Below are positions 7,883 to 15,599 of a stretch of DNA of 26,187 nt, one piece after another. The notes under the pieces were generated by a model, which saw nothing but the letters and a program-made list of their open reading frames with translations, ran no database searches and was not told the origin of the DNA. The translations under genes were made by a program, and so were the position numbers. The stretch is from a bacterium (GTDB lineage Bacteria > Patescibacteriota > Minisyncoccia > UBA6257 > GWB1-50-10): NCBI GenBank assembly GCA_021813265.1, contig JAKALF010000004.1, positions 1 through 26,187 on the forward strand. The letters run 5' to 3'. Numbering within the stretch: position 1 is the stretch's first letter; the number at the start of each line of letters is the position of its first letter.

Positions 7883-8221
7883 ATGAAACACGTAATAGAC
7901 GCGAAAGACAAAAAACTGGGCAGGTTGGCATCGGAGATAGCCGTGATGTTGCAGGGAAAGAGTAAAGCATCGTATGATCCTCGTTTGGAAGGGGATGATA
8001 CGGTATGCGTCAAAAATGTTAAGGATATTGAGCTTTCGGGTTCAAAAACATCGCAGAAAGTCTATTACCGTCACGCGGGTCCTTTAGGTCACTTGAAAGA
8101 AAAGAAATTCAAAGACGTGTTTCAAAAGAATCCGGCGTGGGTTTTACGTCACGCTGTTCGCCTCATGCTTCCTAAAAATAAATTACAGACTAAGCGATTA
8201 AAGCGTCTTGTTATCGAATAA
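7883..8221 (+). CDS. rplM: 50S ribosomal protein uL13, short form
   Basis: The core is clear: KKLGRLASEIAVMLQGKSKA, the SGSKTSQKVYYRHAGPLGHLKE box and the AVRLMLPKNKL motif. At 112 residues it is about 30 shorter than E. coli uL13. It lacks the first ~13 residues before the conserved start strand and the tail after the final KRLKRLVIE. uL13 is an early assembly protein of the 50S subunit. It is followed by rpsI after 2 bases, the conserved rplM-rpsI pair. The trimming fits the general reduction of CPR ribosomal proteins. Confidence 0.95.
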   Translation: MKHVIDAKDKKLGRLASEIAVMLQGKSKASYDPRLEGDDTVCVKNVKDIELSGSKTSQKVYYRHAGPLGHLKEKKFKDVFQKNPAWVLRHAVRLMLPKNKLQTKRLKRLVIE

Positions 8222-8223
8222 TC

Positions 8224-8682
8224 ATGGAAAAAACAAAAAAAATAGTATTAAAGAAGGATAAAAAAGAATCTTCGGAAGGAAAAACGGAGAAGTATTTTGA
8301 AGCCGTGGGAAGGAGGAAGACCTCTATTGCTCGCGTAAGATTTTTCCCGAACAAACATAAAGGAAAGGAAGAAATTGTTATTAATGGAAAACCTCTTGAT
8401 CATTATTTTTCCACTTCCAAAGAGAGAGTCACGGTATGGGAGCCTTTCAAGACGCTTTCTCTCAAAGATTATTACGTGAGCGTGAAAGCGGAGGGGGGAG
8501 GCATCAAGGGACAAGCGGAAGCGATTCGTCTTGGTATTTCAAGAGCTTTAGTACTCTTAAATCCGATATGGCGTTCTCGCTTGAAACAGCTTGGATATTT
8601 GAGGCGAGATCCGAGGATGGTTGAGCGCAAACATCCGGGACTCAGGAAAGCTCGAAGGCCTCAGCAGTGGAGGAAGAGATAA
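8224..8682 (+). CDS. rpsI: 30S ribosomal protein uS9
   Basis: The 152-residue protein has a lysine-rich N-terminal extension of ~24 residues, then the uS9 start YFEAVGRRKTSIARVRFFP. It continues with VKAEGGGIKGQAEAIRLGISRAL and ends RKARRPQQWRKR. The C-terminal Lys-Arg of uS9 touches the P-site tRNA anticodon stem-loop, and it is preserved. This is the last gene of the operon. A short GC hairpin without a T run follows the stop. Confidence 0.96.
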   Translation: MEKTKKIVLKKDKKESSEGKTEKYFEAVGRRKTSIARVRFFPNKHKGKEEIVINGKPLDHYFSTSKERVTVWEPFKTLSLKDYYVSVKAEGGGIKGQAEAIRLGISRALVLLNPIWRSRLKQLGYLRRDPRMVERKHPGLRKARRPQQWRKR

Positions 8683-8691
8683 AGGAAAAAT

Positions 8692-8706
8692 CACCCTATA
8701 GGGGTG
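8692..8706 (+). other. Small GC hairpin after rpsI
   Basis: CACCC (8692-8696) can pair with GGGTG (8702-8706) around a 5-base loop. It is the only stem-loop at the end of the ribosomal operon, but no T run follows, so it is at best a weak or factor-dependent 3' end. Confidence 0.3.
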
Positions 8707-8715
8707 TACAAGTAG

Positions 8716-8745
8716 TTGTGGAAAGAGTGGTGGCTATGCTATAAT
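8716..8745 (+). promoter_or_regulatory. Extended -10 promoter giving a leaderless transcript
   Basis: TTGTGG (8716-8721), an 18-base spacer, and TATAAT (8740-8745) preceded by an extended-10 TGC (8737-8739). Counting 7 bases on, transcription should start at 8752, the A of the start codon. This also decides the start of the following gene against the longer reading from TTG 8716. Confidence 0.7.
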
Positions 8746-8751
8746 AAGCAT

Positions 8752-9726
8752 ATGAAAAAGAATCAAGGTTTTGGGCCGCTTTGGGTTCTCATCGTTGCGC
8801 TCGGCGTTATTCTCGCTGTGGGAGGAGTCTGGTATTTCGGCTCATCCCCGCAGACGAAAGTATTTGAACCAAGTCCCAATAATCCTATTTGGCGAGTGTA
8901 TGATGATACAACTAATGGATTTGAGATAAAATATCCAACAGGAGTTACGCTCGAGAAGCAGAATAGCGACACTTATCTTTCTTTTGCGGGTGACAACAAG
9001 GTACATATTTACATCAAAGTAACTAATGCGCTCTCCGTACCGCTTTTTGGGACATTTGGGGGTTGGTATCAATATAAAAAAACAACTGGGTCACCGAGTC
9101 TCATATCCGCCGCCACAATCGGCGACTTCATGGTAGATTATTTCGTGCAAAACGGAGGTATGGGGTCATGGGACAGGGCGATAAATGCATATCAAATGAA
9201 GAATGGTATGTATTATGAATTGGCTCTCTATTATCCGAAAGAACTCAGTATGCCCGCAGGTGCCGATCGCCAAGCCGCTGTTGTGAAGGCAAGCGCTGAC
9301 CTGCGCGATCCAAACAACGCGTATGTGAAAGCATTTATGCAGATTCTTAGCACCTTCCGGTTTACAGAACCACAAGGAGTAGGGATAGAAACGTGGAATG
9401 GGATGACCTTTGACTACCCAGCCGGATGGGCGGTAAGAGAAGATAAGTATGTGACGCCCGCGCAGATAGCAAAAGGTACCCCACCCTCGGTAGTCGGTCT
9501 TATTATCGGAAAGATAGCGGGAGCGAATCAGTATGTAGTTGAAATTGGCGGACGCCAAGCCGACTGTCGCGGAAACAGTGGTTATACGAAGTGTGTGACC
9601 ATTCAAACACCGGATAAGCAGCTCTGGCCCGTACATACGATAAACAGCGACTCAGAAACGCTTAGCGTTTTTAATGCAATCGTGCAGAGTATCGTACGGC
9701 ACGGTGGTGTGATCTACAACTATTAA
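8752..9726 (+). CDS. Membrane-anchored protein with two PsbP-like segments
   Basis: The 324-residue protein has a short basic start (MKKNQ) and a single hydrophobic helix (about residues 8-28), so it is probably tethered outside the membrane. The external part contains two segments with the same kind of opening: FEIKYPTGV (about residue 60) and MTFDYPAGWAV (about 217). This is the aromatic-Tyr-Pro pattern of PsbP-like beta-rich domains common in CPR surface proteins. The start MKKNQGFGPLW resembles a prepilin leader (G then F), but the Glu expected at position 5 of the mature chain is absent. No partner genes adjoin it; it has its own promoter and terminator. The function is unknown. Confidence 0.6.
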   Translation: MKKNQGFGPLWVLIVALGVILAVGGVWYFGSSPQTKVFEPSPNNPIWRVYDDTTNGFEIKYPTGVTLEKQNSDTYLSFAGDNKVHIYIKVTNALSVPLFGTFGGWYQYKKTTGSPSLISAATIGDFMVDYFVQNGGMGSWDRAINAYQMKNGMYYELALYYPKELSMPAGADRQAAVVKASADLRDPNNAYVKAFMQILSTFRFTEPQGVGIETWNGMTFDYPAGWAVREDKYVTPAQIAKGTPPSVVGLIIGKIAGANQYVVEIGGRQADCRGNSGYTKCVTIQTPDKQLWPVHTINSDSETLSVFNAIVQSIVRHGGVIYNY

Positions 9727-9763
9727 CATAGAGATCGGAACTTTGTTTTTGGGCGATTAAAGC

Positions 9764-9781
9764 AAGGGTTTGCAAACCCTT
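9764..9781. repeat. Perfect 18-bp palindrome
   Basis: AAGGGTTTGCAAACCCTT is its own reverse complement. It lies 20 bases upstream of the terminator and well before mreB. It could be an upstream stem of the 3' UTR or a dimeric operator site. No T run follows it directly. Confidence 0.5.
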
Positions 9782-9801
9782 TGCGAGATAGTTTAATTAA
9801 T

Positions 9802-9829
9802 TACCCCGAGAGATCGGGGTATTTATTTT
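9802..9829 (+). terminator. Rho-independent terminator
   Basis: TACCCCGA (9802-9809) pairs perfectly with TCGGGGTA (9814-9821) around a GAGA tetraloop, followed by the T-rich tail TTTATTTT. It separates the PsbP-like gene from the mreB unit. Confidence 0.85.
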
Positions 9830-9846
9830 GAAACATAGGATCATAC

Positions 9847-9875
9847 TTGAATTTATGACCCTTAAATAGTAGAGT
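9847..9875 (+). promoter_or_regulatory. Possible mreB promoter
   Basis: TTGAAT (9847-9852), 17-base spacer, TAGAGT (9870-9875). The predicted start is near 9882, with a 15-nt leader to the mreB ATG at 9897. The -10 is imperfect, but some promoter is required after the terminator at 9802-9829. Confidence 0.4.
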
Positions 9876-9896
9876 GATTCTACAAAGAAATCACCT

Positions 9897-10904
9897 ATGT
9901 TTATACGCAAAATTGGTATTGACCTTGGGACTACCAACACCCTTGTTTTTCTTCCTGACAGGGGGATTGTTATTAATGAACCCACCGCTGTTGCCTTGAG
10001 AAAGCCAGACAATACAGTTCTCGCTGTTGGAGCCGAAGCCAAGGAAATGGTTGGGAGAACGCCTGACAATATTGTTACCTACCGACCCCTCAAGGATGGC
10101 GTTATCGCCGAATACTATATCACCCAAGCCATGCTCAAGCATTTTATTAGCAAGAGTATAGGTCCCTTTAATATTTTTCATCCCGAGGTTGTGATTTCCG
10201 TTCCCGCGGGAATTACTTCAACTGAACATCGCGCGGTCATGAACGCCGCGAAAGAAGCGGGAGCCAAAGAAGTATATTTAGTTAAGGAACCTCTTCTCGC
10301 TTCTTTAGGAGCGGGCATTCCCATTCACTCGGCTGAAGGAAACATGATTGTGAATATGGGAGGAGGAACAACTGAAGTCGCGACCATATCTTTAGGGGGT
10401 ATTGTAACCTGGGCAAGTTTAAGGGTAGCGGGAAACCGTTTTGACCAGGCTATAGGGGACTATATTAGAAAAAAATACGCTCTCGCGATAGGGGAAAATA
10501 CGGCTGAAAACATCAAAATTTCGATAGGAACGGCCATTTCAAGCAGGAATAAGAGTGAGATGAAAATTCGGGGACGAGACCTCCCCTCAGGTCTTCCCAA
10601 GGATCTTATCATCAATTCCAACGAGATTGCCGAAGCTATTAATTCCCATCTTGTTGATATCATGAATTCCGTGCAGTCGGTGTTTAACGTAACTCCGCCC
10701 GAGCTCGCGGCCGATATCATGGAAAAGGGAATCATTCTTTCGGGAGGAAGCTCTCAATTGAGAGAGTTGCCCGAGTTCTTTAAACGATCATTGGGGGTTT
10801 CGGCGTATGTCGCCGAAGAACCCATTCTTTGCGTCGCAAAGGGAACGGCGACCGTCTTGAATCACTTGGATGTTTATAAACGAACTCTTTTAAGCAAACG
10901 ATAA
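9897..10904 (+). CDS. mreB: Rod shape-determining protein MreB (paralogue 1)
   Basis: The 335-residue actin homologue has phosphate-1 GIDLGTTNTLVF (Asp9), the connecting motif KEPLLASLGAG (Glu131) and phosphate-2 NMGGGTTEVATIS. A C-terminal adenosine motif region (GIILSGGSSQLREL) follows. MreB filaments sit under the membrane and guide lateral wall synthesis. The usual phosphate-2 reading is D-[IL]-G-G-G-T; here residue 153 is Asn (AAT at 10353-10355), which may slow ATP hydrolysis. A second MreB is encoded at 14558. The gene leads a long co-directional run and has a terminator upstream. holB starts 1 base after its stop. Confidence 0.93.
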   Translation: MFIRKIGIDLGTTNTLVFLPDRGIVINEPTAVALRKPDNTVLAVGAEAKEMVGRTPDNIVTYRPLKDGVIAEYYITQAMLKHFISKSIGPFNIFHPEVVISVPAGITSTEHRAVMNAAKEAGAKEVYLVKEPLLASLGAGIPIHSAEGNMIVNMGGGTTEVATISLGGIVTWASLRVAGNRFDQAIGDYIRKKYALAIGENTAENIKISIGTAISSRNKSEMKIRGRDLPSGLPKDLIINSNEIAEAINSHLVDIMNSVQSVFNVTPPELAADIMEKGIILSGGSSQLRELPEFFKRSLGVSAYVAEEPILCVAKGTATVLNHLDVYKRTLLSKR

Positions 10905-10905
10905 T

Positions 10906-11673
10906 ATGGTGTACGGTCATGAGGATAAAAAGAATCTTTTTGAGCGTCTCGCGTTGTCGGATTCACTTTCCCACGCCTACCTGTTTTTTGGAGATTCCGG
11001 GATAGGAAAGTTTCTCTTTGCCCGGCATCTCGCGTATTTTTTGGAGAAAAAGACTTGGGATATGAAAGAACACAGTCTTCCCCTTATCGATTCCCGGATG
11101 TTTTATCCTCCGGAAGATAAAACAACGATCGGCATTGATGAAGCGCGGGAGATAAAGTCGTTTCTTTGGAGCACTCCGATCGCTTCATTAAAGCGCGTTG
11201 CCATTGTGAACGACTCTCATCTCTTAACTCCAGAAGCTCAAAGTGCTATGCTTAAAATCGTGGAGGAACCTCCCAAACACGCTCTCATTATTTTCGTTTC
11301 TCATAACCCATCGGTATTTTCAGCTCCTCTTCTCTCAAGGCTTGTGAGAATATATTTTAAAAGATTTTCTTACTCTCAGATGGTTGATTTTTTGAAACAT
11401 CAGGGAGTTTCTGAAGCGGAGATTCGGAGCATGGTAAAGAAATCGTACGGTCGCCCGGGACAGATCCTCTCCATGCTAGAAAACCAGATGAAAGAAAAGA
11501 GCGAAGAGGACGTACTAGAGGAATACGCGGTTAAATTGCGGGAAGAGGGAGTTTTAAAGAATTCCAAGAAACTTAGCGTCCTTCTTCAAACATTTACCGA
11601 CATGAAGCGTTATCGCTTAAACAAAGAATTACAGAAAAAATCCACGCAATATTTGTTATATGCCCATCATTGA
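10906..11673 (+). CDS. holB: DNA polymerase III delta-prime subunit
   Basis: The 255-residue protein is a clamp-loader-type AAA+ subunit. SHAYLFFGDSGIGKFLFARH includes a P-loop-like GDSGIGK (29-35) followed by Phe rather than Ser/Thr, as expected for a non-hydrolysing delta-prime. Next come the conserved VNDSHLLTPEAQSAMLKIVE, EEPP and the LLSRLVRIYF segment. Delta-prime works with delta and tau/gamma to open and load the sliding clamp. No zinc-binding cysteines are seen. It is shorter than E. coli HolB (334). Its 3' end overlaps frr by 14 bases, indicating translational coupling. Confidence 0.85.
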   Translation: MVYGHEDKKNLFERLALSDSLSHAYLFFGDSGIGKFLFARHLAYFLEKKTWDMKEHSLPLIDSRMFYPPEDKTTIGIDEAREIKSFLWSTPIASLKRVAIVNDSHLLTPEAQSAMLKIVEEPPKHALIIFVSHNPSVFSAPLLSRLVRIYFKRFSYSQMVDFLKHQGVSEAEIRSMVKKSYGRPGQILSMLENQMKEKSEEDVLEEYAVKLREEGVLKNSKKLSVLLQTFTDMKRYRLNKELQKKSTQYLLYAHH

Positions 11674-12208
11674 AGAATTCAAGCAAGGACTTGAGAGAGC
11701 CGTTCAGACCTTCAAACATGAGATGACGGGAGTACGCGCTTCACGTCCCTCTACAGCTCTTCTCGAAAATCTTCAGGTTTCATACTATGGCGAGACAATG
11801 CCCATGAAACACGTGGCCTCTATTAGCGTTGCTCCTCCTCGCGATATTTTCGTGCAGGCGTGGGACAAGGAAGCGGTACCCGCCATTACAAAGGCCATTG
11901 AAACTTCTTCGTTGGGGCTTAATCCTCAGACGGAAGGAATGAGCGTGAGAGTCCGCCTTCCCGAGTTAAGTCAAGAACGCAGGGATGAACTTATCCGATA
12001 CGTGAAAAAACTCTCGGAGCAATCTCGTATTCAGATAAGGACACTGCGTGATGAGTTTAATAAAAAGGTTCAGTCGGGTTTTGAGGAGGGAAAATACAAC
12101 GAAGATCAGAAATTTAAACTCAAGGAGCAGATTCAAAAAGAGACTGATCACGCGAATCTTCAGATTGAGAGTCTCGTGAAATCCAAAATTGATGAAATCA
12201 ATGAATAA
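11660..12208 (+). CDS. frr: Ribosome recycling factor
   Basis: At 182 residues this is close to the family length of 185. Landmarks are TGVRASRPSTALLENLQVSYYG, the loop VAPPRDIFVQAWDK, IETSSLGLNPQTEG, RVRLPELSQERRDEL and the final long helix. RRF with EF-G splits post-termination ribosomes. The start ATG lies inside the end of holB. The usual bacterial neighbours tsf and pyrH are absent; rseP follows after 6 bases, as in many bacteria where frr and rseP are close. Confidence 0.96.
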   Translation: MPIIEEFKQGLERAVQTFKHEMTGVRASRPSTALLENLQVSYYGETMPMKHVASISVAPPRDIFVQAWDKEAVPAITKAIETSSLGLNPQTEGMSVRVRLPELSQERRDELIRYVKKLSEQSRIQIRTLRDEFNKKVQSGFEEGKYNEDQKFKLKEQIQKETDHANLQIESLVKSKIDEINE

Positions 12209-12214
12209 CGACAT

Positions 12215-13270
12215 ATGATGTTTATCCTTGTTTTTATAAGTCTTTCGATTCTAATCGTCGCCCATGAATGTGGGCACTTTTTTGCGGCAAAGATATTCGG
12301 AGTGCGTGTTGAAGAATTCGGATTCGGGTATCCTCCCCGTCTTTTCGGGAAGAAGATAGGGAAGACTCTATGGAGCGTGAACGCGCTGCCGTTTGGAGGT
12401 TTCGTGAAGATAAAAGGAGAAGACGAAGGAAAAAATATAAACTCCGAATCATCTTCCGACAGTTTCGCGGCACAGCCCGCGTGGAAGAGAGTCGTGATAC
12501 TTCTTTCGGGTGTTTTCATGAATTTTGTTGCCGGGTTTCTCATCTTTTCCGCTGTTTTTATGATAGGGAGTTCAAAGGGGGTCGCGGTGACTGATGTGTC
12601 GAATAACTCTCCCGCGTATGAAGCGGGAATTAAAAAAGGGGATGTCGTTATGTCAGCATCCGCGAAAACGGAAACCATCTCGTCTCTTAAAGAAGTTTCC
12701 TCCTTTATCACCTTTATTAATCGTCATAAAGGAGAGGATGTAACGCTTTCCGTAAAGCGGGCTTCCAAGACATATTCATACACTCTCCTAGCGAGAGAAC
12801 ATCCTCCCAAAGGAGAGGGATCGCTCGGAGTTCAACTTATAGAACTCGGAATTCCAAAGGCGGGATTTTTTCAAGCTATTGGAAACGCGTTTCGAACAAC
12901 GCTTAATATTACTGGAATGGTGGCGATATCATTTGTGACTCTTTTCGCCAAGATTTTCGTGGCTCCTCAAGTTCTTCAAAGTATCGCGGGACCTGTTGGC
13001 ATTTTTTCGATCGCGGGAGAAGCGGGAAATTTCGGTATCGTTTACCTTCTCGAGCTTTTGGGAATTATTTCCCTTAATCTCGCGGTTTTAAATTGTATTC
13101 CCTTTCCCGCGCTCGACGGAGGGAGAGTACTTTTGGTTTTCATTGAAAAAATCAAAGGGTCTCCCGTCTCTTTGAAATCCCAAAAGATGATAAACGCCTT
13201 GGGGTTTGCCGCCCTTCTCATTATCATGGTTTTAGTAACCATTCAGGATGTTTCTAGAATCATTCATTAA
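12215..13270 (+). CDS. rseP: RseP-type site-2 metalloprotease (M50)
   Basis: The 351-residue intramembrane protease has the zinc site H17-E18-C-G-H21 in the first membrane helix. A PDZ domain follows at about 125-195 (SNNSPAYEAGIKKGDVVMS). The third ligand Asp301 lies in NCIPFPALDGGRVL, with a final hydrophobic helix. The family cleaves transmembrane segments, often in envelope stress signalling or removal of leftover signal peptides. It has a single PDZ domain, unlike E. coli RseP with two. No anti-sigma factor gene is nearby. Two ATG codons in tandem are available; the first is used here. Confidence 0.92.
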   Translation: MMFILVFISLSILIVAHECGHFFAAKIFGVRVEEFGFGYPPRLFGKKIGKTLWSVNALPFGGFVKIKGEDEGKNINSESSSDSFAAQPAWKRVVILLSGVFMNFVAGFLIFSAVFMIGSSKGVAVTDVSNNSPAYEAGIKKGDVVMSASAKTETISSLKEVSSFITFINRHKGEDVTLSVKRASKTYSYTLLAREHPPKGEGSLGVQLIELGIPKAGFFQAIGNAFRTTLNITGMVAISFVTLFAKIFVAPQVLQSIAGPVGIFSIAGEAGNFGIVYLLELLGIISLNLAVLNCIPFPALDGGRVLLVFIEKIKGSPVSLKSQKMINALGFAALLIIMVLVTIQDVSRIIH

Positions 13271-13295
13271 GCTGTGATATTGTTGAATCATACCC

Positions 13296-14561
13296 ATGAG
13301 ACAATCAACTCTTATATTTCACACGAGAAAAGAGGCCCCTAAAGACGAGGTTGCCGTTAATGCCCAGCTTTTAATAAGGGCGGGGTTTATTGACAAGCTT
13401 ATGGCCGGGGTCTATACCTATTTACCTTTAGGTCTTCTGGTTTTAAAAAAAATTGAAACCATTATTAGAACGGAAATGCGGGCTATAGGGGGGCAGGAAA
13501 TCTTGATGCCTGTTTTGCATCCCAAGGCTCTTTGGGAAAAGACGGGACGTTGGTCAACGCTTGAATCATTGTTCAAATTTAAGGGTTTAAACTCTGAAAT
13601 CGAATTTGCTCTCGGCCCCACTCACGAAGAAGTTATCACTCCTTTAGTTCAAGGAGAAAATCTTTCCTATAAAGATCTGCCCGTGTATCTTTTTCAGATT
13701 CAGGATAAGTTTAGAGACGAAGTTCGGGCGAAGTCGGGGCTTTTGAGAGGAAGAGAATTTATCATGAAAGATTTATATTCTTTTCACGCGACCGAAGAAG
13801 ATCTTAATACCTATTACGAAAAAGTTCGCGGAGCCTATGAAACTATCTTCAAAAAAGCCGGGATCGGAGATATGACTTATTTTACGTTTGCTTCCGGAGG
13901 GACATTTTCAACATACTCGCACGAATTTCAGACGCTTTCCGAATCGGGAGAGGATACCATCTATGTATGCGAATCGTGCCGTGTCGCGGTCAACCGCGAG
14001 ATTATAGCGGAACAGCGCGCGTGTCCCGAGTGCGGATCGGAGGATTTGAAAGAAAGAAACGCCATTGAAGTTGGAAATATCTTTAAACTGAAAACCAAGT
14101 ATTCATCGGCGTTTCGGTTGGGTTATAAAGATAAAGATGGAAGCGAGAAGATGGTAGTTATGGGATGCTATGGAATCGGTTTGAGTCGTCTTATGGGAAC
14201 GGTCGTTGAGGTTTCTCATGATGAAGACGGTATTATTTGGCCCTTATCCCTTGCTCCCGCGTCCCTCCATCTTCTTTCCATAGGGGCTGAATCCGAGGGA
14301 TTGAAGAAAACGGCCGAACGCGTATATAATGGACTGGTTAAAGAAGGAATTGAGACGCTTTTTGACGACCGTATGGATGTTTCGGCTGGGGAAAAGTTTT
14401 CCGATTCCGATCTTATAGGTATCCCTTATAGAATCGTTGTAAGCGAGAAACTTTTGAAAGAGGGGAACGTGGAGGTTAGGGATAGGAAGACTAAAACCGT
14501 CGAGATTGTGAAGGAAGCCGACCTTGTTCCATTCTTAAAGAAAACATTTTTATCATCATGA
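13296..14561 (+). CDS. proS: Prolyl-tRNA synthetase without the editing insertion
   Basis: Class II aminoacyl-tRNA synthetase motifs are present: VYTYLPLGLLVLKKIE and motif 2 region FRDEVRAKSGLLRGREFIMKD. Motif 3 is in CYGIGLSRLMG, followed by the anticodon-binding domain from about 330. At 421 residues it lacks the ~180-residue INS cis-editing domain of E. coli-type ProRS (572). The segment between motifs 2 and 3 instead holds C225-x2-C228 and C243-x2-C246, a small zinc-ribbon-like insert. Without INS, Ala-tRNA(Pro) must be cleared by a separate factor or tolerated. The stop overlaps the next gene by 4 bases (ATGA). Confidence 0.93.
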   Translation: MRQSTLIFHTRKEAPKDEVAVNAQLLIRAGFIDKLMAGVYTYLPLGLLVLKKIETIIRTEMRAIGGQEILMPVLHPKALWEKTGRWSTLESLFKFKGLNSEIEFALGPTHEEVITPLVQGENLSYKDLPVYLFQIQDKFRDEVRAKSGLLRGREFIMKDLYSFHATEEDLNTYYEKVRGAYETIFKKAGIGDMTYFTFASGGTFSTYSHEFQTLSESGEDTIYVCESCRVAVNREIIAEQRACPECGSEDLKERNAIEVGNIFKLKTKYSSAFRLGYKDKDGSEKMVVMGCYGIGLSRLMGTVVEVSHDEDGIIWPLSLAPASLHLLSIGAESEGLKKTAERVYNGLVKEGIETLFDDRMDVSAGEKFSDSDLIGIPYRIVVSEKLLKEGNVEVRDRKTKTVEIVKEADLVPFLKKTFLSS

Positions 14562-15598
14562 TTTTTAAGAAAACCATAGGTATTGATTTGGGAACGGATA
14601 CGACTCAAATATATCTCGGCGGTTCCGGAATTGTTGTTAATGAACCGAGTATTGTCGCGTTCAACAACACATCAAATCGTATTGTGGCCGTTGGATCGGA
14701 AGCGAAAAAAATGCTTTCACGAACTCCCGCCCATATTACGGCTATTCGTCCGATAAGCAATGGGATTATCGCTGATTTTGATATGGTAAAAGAAATGATT
14801 CAGAGTTTTCTAAAAAAGGAAAACATTCCGTGGTCATGGATTACAAGGACTATCGTGAGCGTTCCTACCAATCTGACTGAAGTTGAGCGTAAGTCCGTTG
14901 AGGATCTTATGCGTGAGGTTGGGGCAAATCCCGTTTATCTTATCGAACAACCCTTGGCCGCGGCGTTTGGAAGTAGGTTGGATGTGTATCAGCCGACCGC
15001 CCATTTTATCGTTGACATTGGAGCCGGAACGACCGATATGGCCATCATTTCTTTGAATGGCATTGTTGTTTCAAAACGTCTTAAAATTGCCGGAGATTAT
15101 CTCAACGCTGAGATTATAAGGGGTGTCAAAGAAGAACTAAAACTTAATATCGGAGAGCCAACCGCAGAGGAGATAAAAATTGAGGTCGGATCGGTTATTC
15201 CTTGGAATGACAAACTGGATCTCGTGATACGGGGACGCGATGTTCAAAGCGGTCTTCCCCGCGAGATGACTATTAAAGATACTCAAGTCAGATTTTGGCT
15301 TGTTCGTCCGGTAAAGCTTATCATCGAAGCCATCAAAGATCTTATCGAAAGCGCTCCTCCCGAACTTGTAGGAGATATCTACAAGAATGGCATTTATTTC
15401 TGCGGGGGAGGGAGTCTTCTTCGGGGTATCGATCAACTCATTGAAAAAGAGATTGGCGTTTACGTGACCGTCGTTGAAGACCCTCTGACGTGCGTCGTGA
15501 GGGGAACGGGAATCGTATGTGATCATTTCGAGGAGCATAAGCATCTTTTGAACAACTTCTCACGCCTTAATATCGTGAGCGGTAAGGCAGTAGAGTAG
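14558..15598 (+). CDS. mreB: MreB-like actin homologue (paralogue 2)
   Basis: The 346-residue paralogue has phosphate-1 GIDLGTDTTQIYL (Asp10), EQPLAAAFGS (Gln131, as in actin, where MreB usually has Glu) and phosphate-2 DIGAGTTDMAIIS (Asp153 intact). It ends with GIYFCGGGSLLRGIDQLIE. It heads mreB2-mreC-mreD-mrdA, the standard elongasome order, so this copy occupies the canonical mreB place while the other stands 4 kb upstream. It starts inside the end of proS (ATGA overlap) and is followed by mreC after 1 base. The two copies may co-polymerise or have different partners; that is inference. Confidence 0.9.
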   Translation: MIFKKTIGIDLGTDTTQIYLGGSGIVVNEPSIVAFNNTSNRIVAVGSEAKKMLSRTPAHITAIRPISNGIIADFDMVKEMIQSFLKKENIPWSWITRTIVSVPTNLTEVERKSVEDLMREVGANPVYLIEQPLAAAFGSRLDVYQPTAHFIVDIGAGTTDMAIISLNGIVVSKRLKIAGDYLNAEIIRGVKEELKLNIGEPTAEEIKIEVGSVIPWNDKLDLVIRGRDVQSGLPREMTIKDTQVRFWLVRPVKLIIEAIKDLIESAPPELVGDIYKNGIYFCGGGSLLRGIDQLIEKEIGVYVTVVEDPLTCVVRGTGIVCDHFEEHKHLLNNFSRLNIVSGKAVE

Positions 15599-15599
15599 C

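Noticed and set aside
8692..8706. Intrinsic terminator after rpsI
   Set aside because: The 5-bp hairpin is not followed by a T run; kept only as a weak structural feature.
8716..8751. Longer start for the PsbP-like gene at TTG 8716
   Set aside because: It would translate the promoter, and the predicted transcription start is at ATG 8752.
8752..8840. Type IV pilin leader on the 8752 protein
   Set aside because: The G-F junction is present, but the conserved Glu at mature position 5 is missing and the mature domain is PsbP-like.
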